From Gammaproteobacteria bacterium (GTDB taxonomy: Bacteria; Pseudomonadota; Gammaproteobacteria; Arenicellales; JAOTYS01): 22,110 nt of DNA. Positions 1 through 8,362 of the stretch are shown here, piece after piece. The first letter of the stretch is position 1. The number at the start of each line of letters is the position of its first letter. The notes under the pieces were generated by a model, which was given only the letters and a program-made list of their open reading frames with translations, made no database searches and was not told where the DNA came from. The stretch is from positions 1 through 22,110 of the forward strand of contig JAOTYS010000024.1 in NCBI GenBank assembly GCA_029861795.1, given 5' to 3'. Made by a program: the position numbers and the translations under genes.

Positions 1-1152
1 ATCAGCAAATACTTTCTCGGACAAACCACCGCTCCCGAACATCTCAATATGGATCGCGGCCCCACCGAAAGCGGCAAACCAAAGCATAGAAACAATTGTC
101 GGCACACCGACAACAAAAATCACGAACTCACGGATAGTACGACCGCGGCTAATGCGGGCGATAAAAATACCCACAAACGGTCCCCAGGCCAGCCACCAAA
201 TTAAATAGGTCAGTGTCCAGCCATGAAACCAGTTCCATGAAGCAGGGGGCTGGTAACTGAAAATTTTGAATGACATTGGGATAAACTGAATTAGGTAATC
301 GCCAATTGAATTAACAAACACCTGAAACAGATAGGCTGTCGGGCCGCCAAACAGCACCACCAGCAGAATCAGGATGGCAAGGATCATATTGATGTTGCTT
401 AAAATCTTGATACCTTTATCCACGCCGGTAGAGGCCGAAATCAGGAAACTCGCAGTCATTACCGCAACGATGATCATGCTCATGGTGACTGAGTTTTCCG
501 TGCCGAATACTGAATTCATCCCTGATCGAACCATAAGAGTTCCCATGGCTAATGAGCCGGCAAGACCAAAAATAACCGCGATAATGGCGAGGATGTCTGA
601 CGTTTTACCTAACCCGCTCAAAGTGGATTTACTAAACACATTTTTGAAACCCACTAATATTGGAGTCGAGATCATCGAGGGCAGATTATGTCTGAATGTA
701 AAGTAGGCGATGACCAGGGCACAGCATCCGTATATCGACCAGGCATGCAATCCCCAGTGAAAATTGGTGATGACAAACGCTTGCCTTGCGGCTTGCGGTG
801 TTTCACCTTCCATTCCTGGAGGACCCATAAAATGATAAATGGGTTCGGCGACACCCCAGAATAACAATCCGGAACCCATACCAGCTGCAAACAGCATGGC
901 CACCCAAGAACCGGTGCTGAATTCTGGTTCATCATCATCAGCGCCGAGCTTGATATTTCCATATTTGGAGAAGCCTATCGCCACCATGAAAAAAAAGAAA
1001 AATGTGCACAGTAATAAAAAGAACCAATCCAGTGCAGTCAGTGAGTAATTGATCAGTCCTTGTGCCGCACCGGTCATGGAATCCGGGCTGGCAACGCCCC
1101 AGATCGCGATAGCCGCGCACATGATTAAAGATACGACCATTACAATATTCAT
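1..1152 (-). CDS. BCCT-family betaine/carnitine/choline transporter (partial, C-terminus outside window)
   Basis: This is a secondary transporter of the inner membrane that would import a quaternary ammonium compound. I read 384 uninterrupted codons from ATG at 1152 to the left edge; family members are usually 500-650 residues, so the C-terminus is missing. The glycine-rich TM3 substrate/sodium segment is present as GMGSGLLFWGVAEP (about residues 90-103). The family signature follows near residue 320 as a W-rich helix leading into GPFVGIFIARISRGRTIREF. Many hydrophobic segments are visible. The start is well supported by AGGAGGAG a few bases upstream. No other gene is coupled to it here, but its likely substrate class matches the demethylation operon at 11286-16739. 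The family is certain; the substrate is inferred. Confidence 0.93.
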   Translation of the reverse strand, partial: MNIVMVVSLIMCAAIAIWGVASPDSMTGAAQGLINYSLTALDWFFLLLCTFFFFFMVAIGFSKYGNIKLGADDDEPEFSTGSWVAMLFAAGMGSGLLFWGVAEPIYHFMGPPGMEGETPQAARQAFVITNFHWGLHAWSIYGCCALVIAYFTFRHNLPSMISTPILVGFKNVFSKSTLSGLGKTSDILAIIAVIFGLAGSLAMGTLMVRSGMNSVFGTENSVTMSMIIVAVMTASFLISASTGVDKGIKILSNINMILAILILLVVLFGGPTAYLFQVFVNSIGDYLIQFIPMSFKIFSYQPPASWNWFHGWTLTYLIWWLAWGPFVGIFIARISRGRTIREFVIFVVGVPTIVSMLWFAAFGGAAIHIEMFGSGGLSEKVFAD

Positions 1153-1593
1153 TCGCTCCTCCTAACTAATATGAATTCTAGTGTTACTGTTGGTTCTTCT
1201 AACAATGAACTAAATTCGTCAATGGCTAATGCGTGACTTTAGATTTAGACTACGACATTGAGTATTTCACTTCTTTTCCAGTGTCGCTTTAAAGATACTG
1301 CTGATAGATAGTTCTTGCACGCGCGGTAGAGCGAGGGGGTTTTTAGAGATCTCATAGAGTAAGTCATAGAGAAAAGGGTTTTGTCCTTTCACCTGCTTTC
1401 TCCTGTCTCGAATGCCCTATAACAATATCGCAGTCGTATAAATATTTCTACTGCGTCGCGCTAATAAGACGGGAGATTTATATCCGGGTGTTGGAACAAC
1501 CGTTTCGCGGTGAGTCACCGAAAGCATCATACTCCCTTTGTTTACAGACCGCATATAGCATGCATTGAAGATCTAGCCACCAACATGGGAATA
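1153..1593. other. Intergenic region upstream of the BCCT gene
   Basis: About 440 bases without a convincing gene. The right end lies just beyond the stop of the antiporter pseudogene and the left end holds the ribosome binding site of the transporter gene. The promoter of the transporter should lie here on the minus strand, but I see no clear -35/-10 pair. A weak hairpin around GAAAAGG/CCTTTC near 1373-1392 is too short to call a terminator. Confidence 0.4.
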
Positions 1594-2640
1594 TCAATCA
1601 ATACTGTCCTTCATATACCGTCTTTTTTCTTCCTCCATCATCTCAGGGTGCTCAGACATGTCTTTTGGAATGGGCGCGGGCTCCGGACGAGAAAGTTTAA
1701 TTCCCAGCAAATCAAATTGCTTAAAACCCAGGTAGTAATGTTTCCACCACTTTAGACTAATTGGAACAGTGATATTCAGTAAGAATGCCGTGAGCATCAG
1801 GGTATAGAACTGTGTTGTGTCGATCAACTTGTTTTGGACAAAAGCAATATTGATGACGATGAAGGCCAACTCCGCCCGTCCAAGCATACCGAGACCAATC
1901 ATCACGCTTTCATGCCATTTGTATCGACCCGTATATCGGGCCGCCATTCCGGCTGACGATACTTGAAATACAACCACAGCCAAATAAAGAACTATTACAG
2001 CACGCAGGGCGTCCAATAGGACACTCATATCAAACTCAAGTTTACCGCCCAAGTTAACAAAGAAGATTGGACCGAAAATTGTAAACGCAATATGTTCGAT
2101 CACATGATTCGTTTGTTTGAATAAATCGTCTTTTTCTTCCTGTTCAACAATTTCACCTTCTTCATTGGTGACCCTTTTTATTTTGGTATAAACAAAGTAA
2201 TCGGCGTGCAGAAACAAGCCGGCAAAGTAGGCCCCGATTGCCGGGTGAAACCCCAACCAATACGCGATCACCCCTAATAGCATTGCCATGAAGAGCATAA
2301 CTAGGGGGGTGAACTCACCGCGATGAAGCATCAAGAACTTACGCGCACCGATGGCCGCCATTGCGCGGCTGAACTTGTGATCAATAATCTGATACAAATT
2401 GGGATTCGCGGGTAATTCCTTGGGACTTCGATCAGGAAATGCGATCAGACCCATAAACAAGGTGATGGCAAAAAAGATAAGCACCTTGGCGATAATCCAC
2501 ACAAAAGACTGACTGAACCGCCACCGTCACCTGTAGAACTCACGAGAATGATCGGTATTAAGATAGCGACGCCAACCAACGACAACACATCATCGATTAC
2601 CGCTGCAGTCATGATGCCTGTCGCCTTGCACGCAAGGAAG
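1594..2640 (-). pseudogene. Cation:proton antiporter (CPA family), N-terminally truncated and frameshifted
   Basis: Remains of a Na+/H+ or K+/H+ antiporter of the inner membrane. From 2502 downwards there are about 302 codons with at least five or six hydrophobic helices, a charged cytoplasmic loop (NEEGEIVEQEEKDD) and the segment GLGMLGRAELAFIVINIAF typical of the family core. The stretch before this, about 2520-2612, encodes TAAVIDDVLSLVGVAILIPI in a different frame. This contains the paired aspartates of the ion-binding site of this family. A one-base indel near 2505-2535 (around GGTGGCGGTTCAGT) would join the two frames into a continuous protein. Everything before TAAVIDD, about half the transporter, is absent and the sequence changes into probable group II intron. 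The product cannot be a working antiporter. Confidence 0.85.
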
Positions 2641-3295
2641 ATGCCGAGCGTGTCTTTGCGGTGTTAGCGAAGCGCGTTGAGATGGCCTGTGGTTTCTGTG
2701 TTCCAACCATCGGTCCCTCCTCAAGCAACTTGACCCGATCTTCTCCTTCCCTCCACAGGCTCCGCTCGGGATGCGTTCGCCTGCTTCATCGGTACTATAA
2801 AAAGACTCCGACTTCTCTCACCTCGTCCGAGTACCTTATAGTCCTCGTACCACTGATCCCGTGCGCCATTCGCTCCTATCGGCATCGCACGCTCCGTAGG
2901 CCTGGACTATTTCTGAAACGGTGCCTGCACCGTTTATTAACAGCGGAAAGTGAGAGACCTCCCAGGTTCCTGGAAGACCCTCTTGTCTACCATGCCCTGC
3001 TCTTAGACTCCGCGGAGCAACTCACATCAGGCTATACAACGCAAGTTGTCCTGCCTTCCACTTTGAAAACAGTGTCGGCCTCCGATTCATATTCCTTTCG
3101 AAGCTCAATAACACGGCCTGGCAACACCCTGTGTACGCTTCGCAGTTAAGGTCACCCTCATACCACGCAACACTCGGTTCCGGCTGGTCGCCAACCTTTG
3201 CCGCGCAGGATTCTCACCTGCCGGGTCCCAATAGAAGATTTCCGTCTCGTCATCCATCACATGACTTCCCTCTCCTCCAAGCTTCCCTGGCGCAC
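2640..3295 (-). mobile_element. Probable group II intron, 5' portion (ribozyme region and start of intron-encoded protein)
   Basis: The minus strand from 3295 reads like the 5' part of a bacterial group II intron. It starts with GTGCGCCAGGG, matching the GUGYG 5' end. A long structured non-coding stretch follows with several stop codons in every frame. It ends in a GGAGGGAAGG-type leader just before an ATG at 2710. The first codons there, MVGTQKPQAISTRF, resemble the N-terminus of some intron-encoded reverse transcriptases, where an ISTKLQRIA-like segment follows. The reading frame stops after 33 codons at 2609, and no reverse transcriptase domain, domain V or 3' end is present. The 3' part appears deleted where it meets the antiporter pseudogene. 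A plus-strand open frame of 162 codons (2661-3149) over this stretch has no protein character. Identification rests on resemblance, without a structural model. Confidence 0.5.
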
Positions 3296-3381
3296 TTCCA
3301 ACACGATAGGTCGACAAGCGACCATCGATCACTAGTCAGCAGCAGTTCTGGACATTCGAGTAGTTGGGAGACCGTAGTACC

Positions 3382-3690
3382 TCACGCGCTCACACGGCTG
3401 TTGGCGAGTACCGCATCGATAAAAGCGGCTTTTTGTGGGTCGACATGAAAGCTGTCTGGCAGTATCAAAAATCCTTTCTGACCACGGCTCGATTCGATCA
3501 GATACATCGTGGTGTCATCGCCAGGGTCAGTGCCTGCGTCAAAGGTTATGGTCTCGACGACCCGCAATTCATCCAACGCGAGCGACTCATTTGTTCCCTT
3601 GATCTGCAACGACCGTCCAGCACCACTAAAGTCATGCGCATAACCACGCGCGATGACTTCGGCCTGCAGGTCGGCGAGGTCGCGCGGCAT
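3382..3690 (-). CDS. Small conserved protein of the family often annotated 'phosphoribosylpyrophosphate synthetase'
   Basis: A 102-residue protein (104 if the ATG at 3696 is used). It matches the layout of a family of about 100 residues that databases commonly label phosphoribosylpyrophosphate synthetase. Features are an RGYAHDF segment near the start, then an ITFDAGTDPGDDTTMYLIES block, and a GQKGFLI strand near the end. The family is too small to be the PRPP-forming enzyme and its true role is unknown to me. The ATG at 3690 overlaps the stop codon of the upstream dehydrogenase remnant as TAATG, a typical translational coupling, so I prefer it to the ATG at 3696. No strong Shine-Dalgarno is visible. 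With its upstream partner broken, expression of this gene may be affected. Confidence 0.6.
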   Translation of the reverse strand: MPRDLADLQAEVIARGYAHDFSGAGRSLQIKGTNESLALDELRVVETITFDAGTDPGDDTTMYLIESSRGQKGFLILPDSFHVDPQKAAFIDAVLANSRVSA

Positions 3691-3847
3691 TACCATTTCT
3701 CGCCAAATGGGTGGAGGTGGAGCTCATTTGGCGGCTGTTGCGTCAAGTAATATACGGTGTCCGCGATCTGCCCCGGCTCGAGGAAGACGTCATCGGGTGT
3801 GTTAGGCAGTGTCATTATGGATATCGGGTGCAGTCTATCTGGCGCTT
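3690..3847 (-). pseudogene. Short-chain dehydrogenase/reductase, C-terminal remnant
   Basis: The minus strand encodes about 50 codons ending in TAA at 3692-3690. The readable part runs LPNTPDDVFLEPGQIADTVY and closes with HPFGEKW. In many short-chain dehydrogenases the last 45 residues have this form: a proline/aspartate turn, a helix with ADTVYYL, then a Q-P linker and a final PFGEKW-like end. The Rossmann domain, the YxxxK active site and any start codon are missing; an in-frame TAA lies just upstream of the readable stretch. A few residues also seem to be missing in the linker before HLHPFGEKW. This is therefore a relic of a gene that once preceded the small protein next to it. Confidence 0.55.
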
Positions 3848-3971
3848 ACTTAACTGTAAGATCTTAACCTATCATGCTTGGCTGCTTGGCCATCAGAAAC
3901 ACGGGTTTTATGATTCCTATCCCACGGCATCGAAAGCGTTTTGCGCATTGAGCCGTACGGAGGAAATCGCG

Positions 3972-4430
3972 ATGCCCGCTAAAAAGCTCAAAAAGTTTCT
4001 TGACAGCCATGACGTTAAGTATGTTTCTATAAGCCACTCAGCGGCTTACAGCGCTCAGACAATTGCCGAATCGGCACATATTCCGGGGAAGGAGCTGGCA
4101 AAAACGGTGATTGTAAGGATCGATGACAAGTTCGCTATGGTAGTTTTGCCCGCTTCCTACCGTGTACATCTGGGCCATTTGAAAGTGTCAGTGTCAGCAT
4201 CCCACGTTGAACTCGCGACCGAAACCGAATTAGAAAACCTCTTTCCTGACTGTGAAAGGGGTGCCATGCCGCCGTTTGGGAATCTCTACGACATGGATGT
4301 ATATGTAGCCGAACAACTGACGGAGGATGAGGAGATCGCTTTCAGTGCAGGTTCGCACACCGAACTGGTCAGAATGTCCTACAAAGATTTCGAAAGCCTG
4401 GTTGCGCCGAAGACTACCGCACTGACCTGA
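3972..4430 (+). CDS. YbaK/prolyl-tRNA-editing-type aminoacyl-tRNA deacylase
   Basis: A 152-residue stand-alone editing-domain protein that would hydrolyse a mischarged aminoacyl-tRNA in the cytoplasm. Family marks include the conserved lysine in ELAKTVIVRID (Lys44), the GAMPPFG loop (about residues 97-103) that shapes the substrate pocket, and the FSAGSHTELVRM strand-loop (about 124-135). Length fits the family. The start at ATG 3972 is set by GGAGGAAA at 3959-3966. The open frame extends further upstream to 3711, but that part overlaps the dehydrogenase remnant and does not look like protein. It stands alone on the plus strand and converges with the next gene. Which amino acid it clears (Cys-tRNAPro, Ala-tRNAPro or other) cannot be decided. 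Confidence 0.88.
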   Translation: MPAKKLKKFLDSHDVKYVSISHSAAYSAQTIAESAHIPGKELAKTVIVRIDDKFAMVVLPASYRVHLGHLKVSVSASHVELATETELENLFPDCERGAMPPFGNLYDMDVYVAEQLTEDEEIAFSAGSHTELVRMSYKDFESLVAPKTTALT

Positions 4431-4496
4431 GTTCCACAGTAAATGATGTCAGCTCTGCCGCACTCTGGCGGGATCACGTCAGCAGCCGGGCAGACG

Positions 4497-5114
4497 TCAA
4501 CGGCTGGCCTCGCATCCAAGTTTTGAGAGTAGTTCCACAAGCGCAATATTCCCGTCTCTAAAAATCGGCCAGCCGTCGCCTGTAAGTACAGCGTCGATTT
4601 TACCTGCGTCAACAAGCCTCTGGATCGAGGCAATGGCCTTTGCCTTATTAAACAGCTTCGCATCAGGAAGAACACACAGTCGGCCACCTTCATGGACGCG
4701 AACCAAATCGCCCACAATCAATGTCGATCCCTCAAGCAATAGAGCCAACTCCCCAGCTGTCTTCGATCCTTCCAATTCAAAGACCTTCAGCCCCGGCACG
4801 ACCTCTTCTCCGTCTTCGAGCCAACGATCACATCTGATCGGAAAATTGGCTGCCCCTGCGGAAGGTCCTGCCAGCTTTGCACGCGTCTTCTGAGCGAGCT
4901 CCTCGGCATCCCGAACATGATCCGAGTTGGTCACGACGATCCACGCAGCACCGCCCACCTGCTGTAGATGCTCTTGATCATGTGCAGAGAGCGGCAACGG
5001 ATCGACCGCCACATTGCCGTCAGGTCGCACCCACAGGACGCTGTGGAAGTCGATGTTGCGATCTTCATTGAATTGGGACCAGCCGTAAAGATCAGCCCGA
5101 TGAAGACACTTCAT
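4497..5114 (-). CDS. Metallo-beta-lactamase-fold protein lacking the canonical HxHxDH motif
   Basis: A 205-residue protein with the order of strands of the metallo-beta-lactamase fold. It has a DPLPLS segment after the first sheet, the motif position TNSDH at residues 62-66, a GSKTAGELALLL stretch (117-127) where the usual GHTPG would be, VGDLV (134-138), and a closing TGDGWPIFRDG (178-188). In hydrolases of this fold the first motif is HxHxDH; here only the final Asp-His remains. The protein belongs to a recurring group annotated simply as MBL-fold, so the change looks inherited rather than accidental. ATG 5114 is preceded by GGAG at a suitable distance. A longer frame to 5165 would overlap the preceding gene. 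Function is unknown; it may bind metal poorly or not at all. Confidence 0.78.
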   Translation of the reverse strand: MKCLHRADLYGWSQFNEDRNIDFHSVLWVRPDGNVAVDPLPLSAHDQEHLQQVGGAAWIVVTNSDHVRDAEELAQKTRAKLAGPSAGAANFPIRCDRWLEDGEEVVPGLKVFELEGSKTAGELALLLEGSTLIVGDLVRVHEGGRLCVLPDAKLFNKAKAIASIQRLVDAGKIDAVLTGDGWPIFRDGNIALVELLSKLGCEASR

Positions 5115-5143
5115 GTTTTTAGCTCCAAATAAAGGGTAGGCGG

Positions 5144-5803
5144 CTATATTTCTTGCGCGCCCCACATGGGTCCACTCAGGTTTTCCGTAAACAGAGAGAA
5201 CATGACGTTGAAACTGACACTTATTCTCAGCTCGTCGCTCTCGCTTGGAGAAACGGAGTGCGGAAGATAGGATGGAAACATTAAAAGGGTTCCGTTTCTC
5301 ACCTTCACGACGACCTGGTCGGTGTTCTGGCCCGCGAGTTCTGTCACTGGCGGTCTCAGAACACTGGTTTGGGACCGCGGATCATGACAATTTACCGTAT
5401 CTGCCCCTGGCCATGTTTGAACATAGTACACGCCGCTCAGAAAATTGTTTGGGTGCGTGTGAATAGCATGTGATGCTCCTTTAGCACTTACATTGGCCCA
5501 GCAGCCGGTCACCTCCACTGCTTCATAGTCAACTTTTACAAATTTCAGGATTGTTCTGGCTGAACTCAACACGCATGAAACAAATTCACCATATTCCTCG
5601 AGTTTGTGTAGCTGTTGATCCGACTGCCATGCTTCGCCAGGCGCAAGCTCAGTCAACCGCGGGTTCATTCCGTCAAGGGACCGACGAATTCTAGTGTTTA
5701 TCCTCTCGTAGAAATCGGACGTCCATTGAAACTTCCACACAAACGTGGGAAAGATCGATAAGGCATCGAATTCGTCAATCCACCGATCCTTGTTTGTTGC
5801 CAT
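5144..5803 (-). CDS. Putative 2-oxoglutarate/Fe(II)-dependent oxygenase (TIGR02466-like)
   Basis: A 219-residue protein resembling the TIGR02466 group of putative 2OG-Fe(II) oxygenases. The core is visible as WANVSAKGASHAIHTHPNNF followed by LSGVYYVQTWPG (residues 102-133). A DPR turn (141-143), a GTLLMFPSYLPHSV strand with the distal metal histidine His182, and ELRISVSFNVMF with the 2-oxoglutarate-binding Arg193 follow. The proximal ligands would come from the HTHPNN segment. The start at ATG 5803 has no strong Shine-Dalgarno. It is followed at 29 bases by the metallo-beta-lactamase-like gene on the same strand, so the two may be co-transcribed. The substrate is unknown; members of the group occur in phages, cyanobacteria and marine bacteria. 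Confidence 0.78.
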   Translation of the reverse strand: MATNKDRWIDEFDALSIFPTFVWKFQWTSDFYERINTRIRRSLDGMNPRLTELAPGEAWQSDQQLHKLEEYGEFVSCVLSSARTILKFVKVDYEAVEVTGCWANVSAKGASHAIHTHPNNFLSGVYYVQTWPGADTVNCHDPRSQTSVLRPPVTELAGQNTDQVVVKVRNGTLLMFPSYLPHSVSPSESDELRISVSFNVMFSLFTENLSGPMWGAQEI

Positions 5804-6033
5804 GATACGGTTCGGGCACTTGGGAGTACACTACGCCTAACTATAAGCCATTTAGCCTTCACTCAATCCAAATCGCAAAGGCCGGCGTCAGGTCTGTCCC
5901 ATGGCGACCAAGGGCTGTGCCTCCTTCGAGCAGGATCTCATCTCTACCCATAGGGCACCCGGTCTATCATCACTTACCAGGGCGCAATCTCTCAGGGTCC
6001 AGAACGGCTTCAATGTATGGTAAGTTGAAATAA

Positions 6034-7740
6034 ATGCGCACCAGAAAACAACCGACTGATTCCGCAAGGATGCGCAAGCCAACGGGTGGCTCCGCTGGTC
6101 CGGATCCAGTTTATGCATATCACGACCGATCTAAACATCAATTTCACCAGTATGCGCATTCACTAGGCTATATGGATTGGGACAGCCAGCCCAATCCTTT
6201 TCGGCGTTATGACGACACATTAACACTAGCTCTTGATCATCCGGCCGCGACAGAAATCCCAACATACGACTCACTATTCAATAGGAAACAAAGACCGTCT
6301 GCACCGGTGAGCCGGGATTCAATAAGTCGTTTGTTCTATGAGAGCCTCGCGATTTCCGCATGGAAACAAGCCGGTGGAAATCGCTGGTCATTGCGCGTCA
6401 ACCCTTCAAGCGGCGATCTGCACCCCACCGAAGCTTACTTGATTGTTGGGCCAATCGAGGAGCTATACGAAGATTCAGCCGTGTATCACTATTCGGCTTA
6501 CGAACATGCGCTGGAGCGCCGTCTTATCCTCACCAAGAAGGAATGGAATGCAATCAGCCGAACCCTGCCGACCGGCTCGTTGTTAGTTGCGCTCGTATCG
6601 ATCTACTGGCGCGAGTCGTGGAAATACGGAGAGCGCGCCTTTCGTTACTGTCATCACGATGTCGGCCATGCAATCGGTACCCTCACGTTCGCAGCTACTA
6701 CCCTTGGATGGAAGGTCCGGCTGATCAATTCCGTATCGGATGATGATCTGGCAGCGTTACTAGGGCTCCACCTTCAGGAGGGTATCGAGGCGGAGCATCC
6801 AGACTGCGTGCTGGTTGTCTCTCCTGCTGATCAAAGCGATTCGGGTAAAACACTAGACATAAACCTGCCTCTCTCGCTTCTTGAGCGACTTAGCGAAGCA
6901 GAGTTTGATGGCAATCCGAATACCTTAAGTGGCTATCACAATGAATGGCCGATCATAGACGTTGTTGCCGAAGCGTGTCGTTTCGAAAGTGACTATTCAT
7001 CGAGTGCGACGCACGATCCCAGTATTGAGTTCCAGATCAGGCACGAATTTAACGAAGACAGACAAGTATCGGCACGCAAGATTATCCGCAAACGTCGCAG
7101 TGCGCTTGCGATGGACGGTCGCACCAGCATTAGTAACGAGACATTTTATCGAATGATGGATCATGTCACTCCGCCCATAAGCGAAAGTATTACGCAAGTA
7201 TTATCATGGCGACCACGTGTATCGCTCGCGCTGTTCATCCATCGCGTGGACGGTTTAGCGCCTGGGTTGTATCTACTGGTGCGCGATATCAGTCACGAAC
7301 AGTCGTTACGTAGAGCATTACGAGGGGATTTCCATTGGGAGAAACCCAAAGGTTGTCCGGCCTCCCTCGGCCTGTATGTGCTGAGTGCAGGCGATACCCG
7401 CGATGCCGCGCGCCTCATCTGTTGCCATCAGGATATCGCGGCAGATGGCGCGTTTGCACTCGGTATGTTGGCGGAATTCGATGCCGCCCTTAAGCAACAT
7501 GGCGCATCGTTCTATCCGCGTTTGTTCTGGGAGACTGGACTGATCGGACAAATACTTTATCTGGAAGCCGAAGCGGCCGGGATTCAATCCACCGGCATTG
7601 GGTGCTTCTTCGATGATGGCATGCACGACGTGCTTGGGATCCGTGACCATAGCTGGCAGAGTTTGTATCACTTTACGGTCGGGGGACCGGTGGACGATCC
7701 ACGGTTGCAGACGCTACCCTCTTATTGGTACCTGAAATAA
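6034..7740 (+). CDS. SagB/ThcOx-type dehydrogenase with two nitroreductase domains
   Basis: A 568-residue FMN-dependent oxidoreductase made of two nitroreductase-like halves. The first (about 85-265) carries SLRVNPSSGDLHPTEAYLIV, the typical SagB flavin-site segment, and YGERAFRYCHHDVGHAIGTL, the equivalent of the R-Y-x-x-x-x-D-x-G-H helix. The second (about 350-560) begins with RKRRSALAMDGRTSIS, a nitroreductase FMN phosphate motif, and ends with GLIGQILYLEAEAAGIQSTG and HFTVGGPVDD. In thiazole/oxazole peptide systems SagB oxidises azolines, but no YcaO cyclodehydratase or precursor peptide is nearby, so the substrate may differ. ATG 6034 is chosen; ATG 6070 is also possible. The DUF309 gene begins 10 bases after its stop and is probably co-transcribed. 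The promoter should lie in 5804-6033, shared divergently with the oxygenase gene. Confidence 0.85.
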   Translation: MRTRKQPTDSARMRKPTGGSAGPDPVYAYHDRSKHQFHQYAHSLGYMDWDSQPNPFRRYDDTLTLALDHPAATEIPTYDSLFNRKQRPSAPVSRDSISRLFYESLAISAWKQAGGNRWSLRVNPSSGDLHPTEAYLIVGPIEELYEDSAVYHYSAYEHALERRLILTKKEWNAISRTLPTGSLLVALVSIYWRESWKYGERAFRYCHHDVGHAIGTLTFAATTLGWKVRLINSVSDDDLAALLGLHLQEGIEAEHPDCVLVVSPADQSDSGKTLDINLPLSLLERLSEAEFDGNPNTLSGYHNEWPIIDVVAEACRFESDYSSSATHDPSIEFQIRHEFNEDRQVSARKIIRKRRSALAMDGRTSISNETFYRMMDHVTPPISESITQVLSWRPRVSLALFIHRVDGLAPGLYLLVRDISHEQSLRRALRGDFHWEKPKGCPASLGLYVLSAGDTRDAARLICCHQDIAADGAFALGMLAEFDAALKQHGASFYPRLFWETGLIGQILYLEAEAAGIQSTGIGCFFDDGMHDVLGIRDHSWQSLYHFTVGGPVDDPRLQTLPSYWYLK

Positions 7741-7750
7741 CATTACAGCG

Positions 7751-8251
7751 ATGATCAGCCCACCTTCAGCAACGATGCTACATCGTTACACCAGCCGACC
7801 GTTTCCGAGTTACCGTTTCGTCCCGGGGAAAGCTCCACACCCTACCCGAGACCCGGAGGGTCACTCCTACAACAAACAACCAGAACAGCTGGCCTCATTC
7901 GACCCTGAGGATTGGAATTCCTGCGACGAGTATTTATACGGTATCGACTTATTCAATCACGGCTTTTGGTGGGAGGCGCATGAAGCCTTAGAGACGGTGT
8001 GGGTGGCAGCCGGAAGACGCACCGAGACAGGGCTATTCATTCAGGGTCTTATCCAGATTGCGGTCGCTCACCTTAAATGGTTCCAGGGATTTCACGACAC
8101 TGCAACGCGTATGGCATTGGATGGACTCGAAAAGATGCAGTCTATCAACGGTAGCTACCTCGGGATCGAGCTTGGCATTTTTCGCTCCAGCGTTGAATCG
8201 TATTTCTCAGGTGAGAACGAAACGCCTGTCATAATCGAGCTAGTACTGTAA
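7751..8251 (+). CDS. DUF309 domain protein
   Basis: A 166-residue protein with the DUF309 helix signature YLYGIDLFNHGFWWEAHEAL then ETVW (about residues 61-84), followed by FIQGLIQIAVAHLKWFQG (96-113). The family is a small all-helical domain with conserved Trp/Glu/His residues and no established biochemical role. The N-terminal 45 residues are proline-rich, with a PHPTRDPEGHSY motif that recurs in one subgroup. ATG 7751 begins 10 bases after the SagB-type gene; ATG 7775 is a second possible start. The tight spacing suggests the two proteins act together, with DUF309 perhaps a helper or substrate-binding partner of the flavoenzyme. That link is inference. Confidence 0.85.
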   Translation: MISPPSATMLHRYTSRPFPSYRFVPGKAPHPTRDPEGHSYNKQPEQLASFDPEDWNSCDEYLYGIDLFNHGFWWEAHEALETVWVAAGRRTETGLFIQGLIQIAVAHLKWFQGFHDTATRMALDGLEKMQSINGSYLGIELGIFRSSVESYFSGENETPVIIELVL

Positions 8252-8362
8252 ATTACTAAGACCTGTTGCGTCACCGCCGCAACCAGCTCAATTCAGTGCG
8301 CGATTATCCGCGGAGGCCTACAAAGGTGCGCAAAGCTGGCGAATCCCTCCTCATCCGGGCAG

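Noticed and set aside
2661..3149. A 162-codon plus-strand open frame
   Set aside because: It lies over the probable group II intron on the opposite strand and its composition (Ser, Arg, Leu, Pro rich) resembles spurious translations of structured RNA genes rather than a protein.
4449..4490. TCTGCC/GGCAGA inverted repeat between the convergent deacylase and MBL-like genes considered as a shared terminator
   Set aside because: The loop is about 30 bases and there is no T-run on either strand.
5888..6118. A 76-codon minus-strand frame in the divergent promoter region
   Set aside because: It overlaps the start of the SagB-type gene and shows no protein family features.
6034..7740. A thiazole/oxazole-modified peptide cluster around the SagB-type gene
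   Set aside because: No YcaO, SagC-like protein, precursor peptide or exporter could be found on either side.
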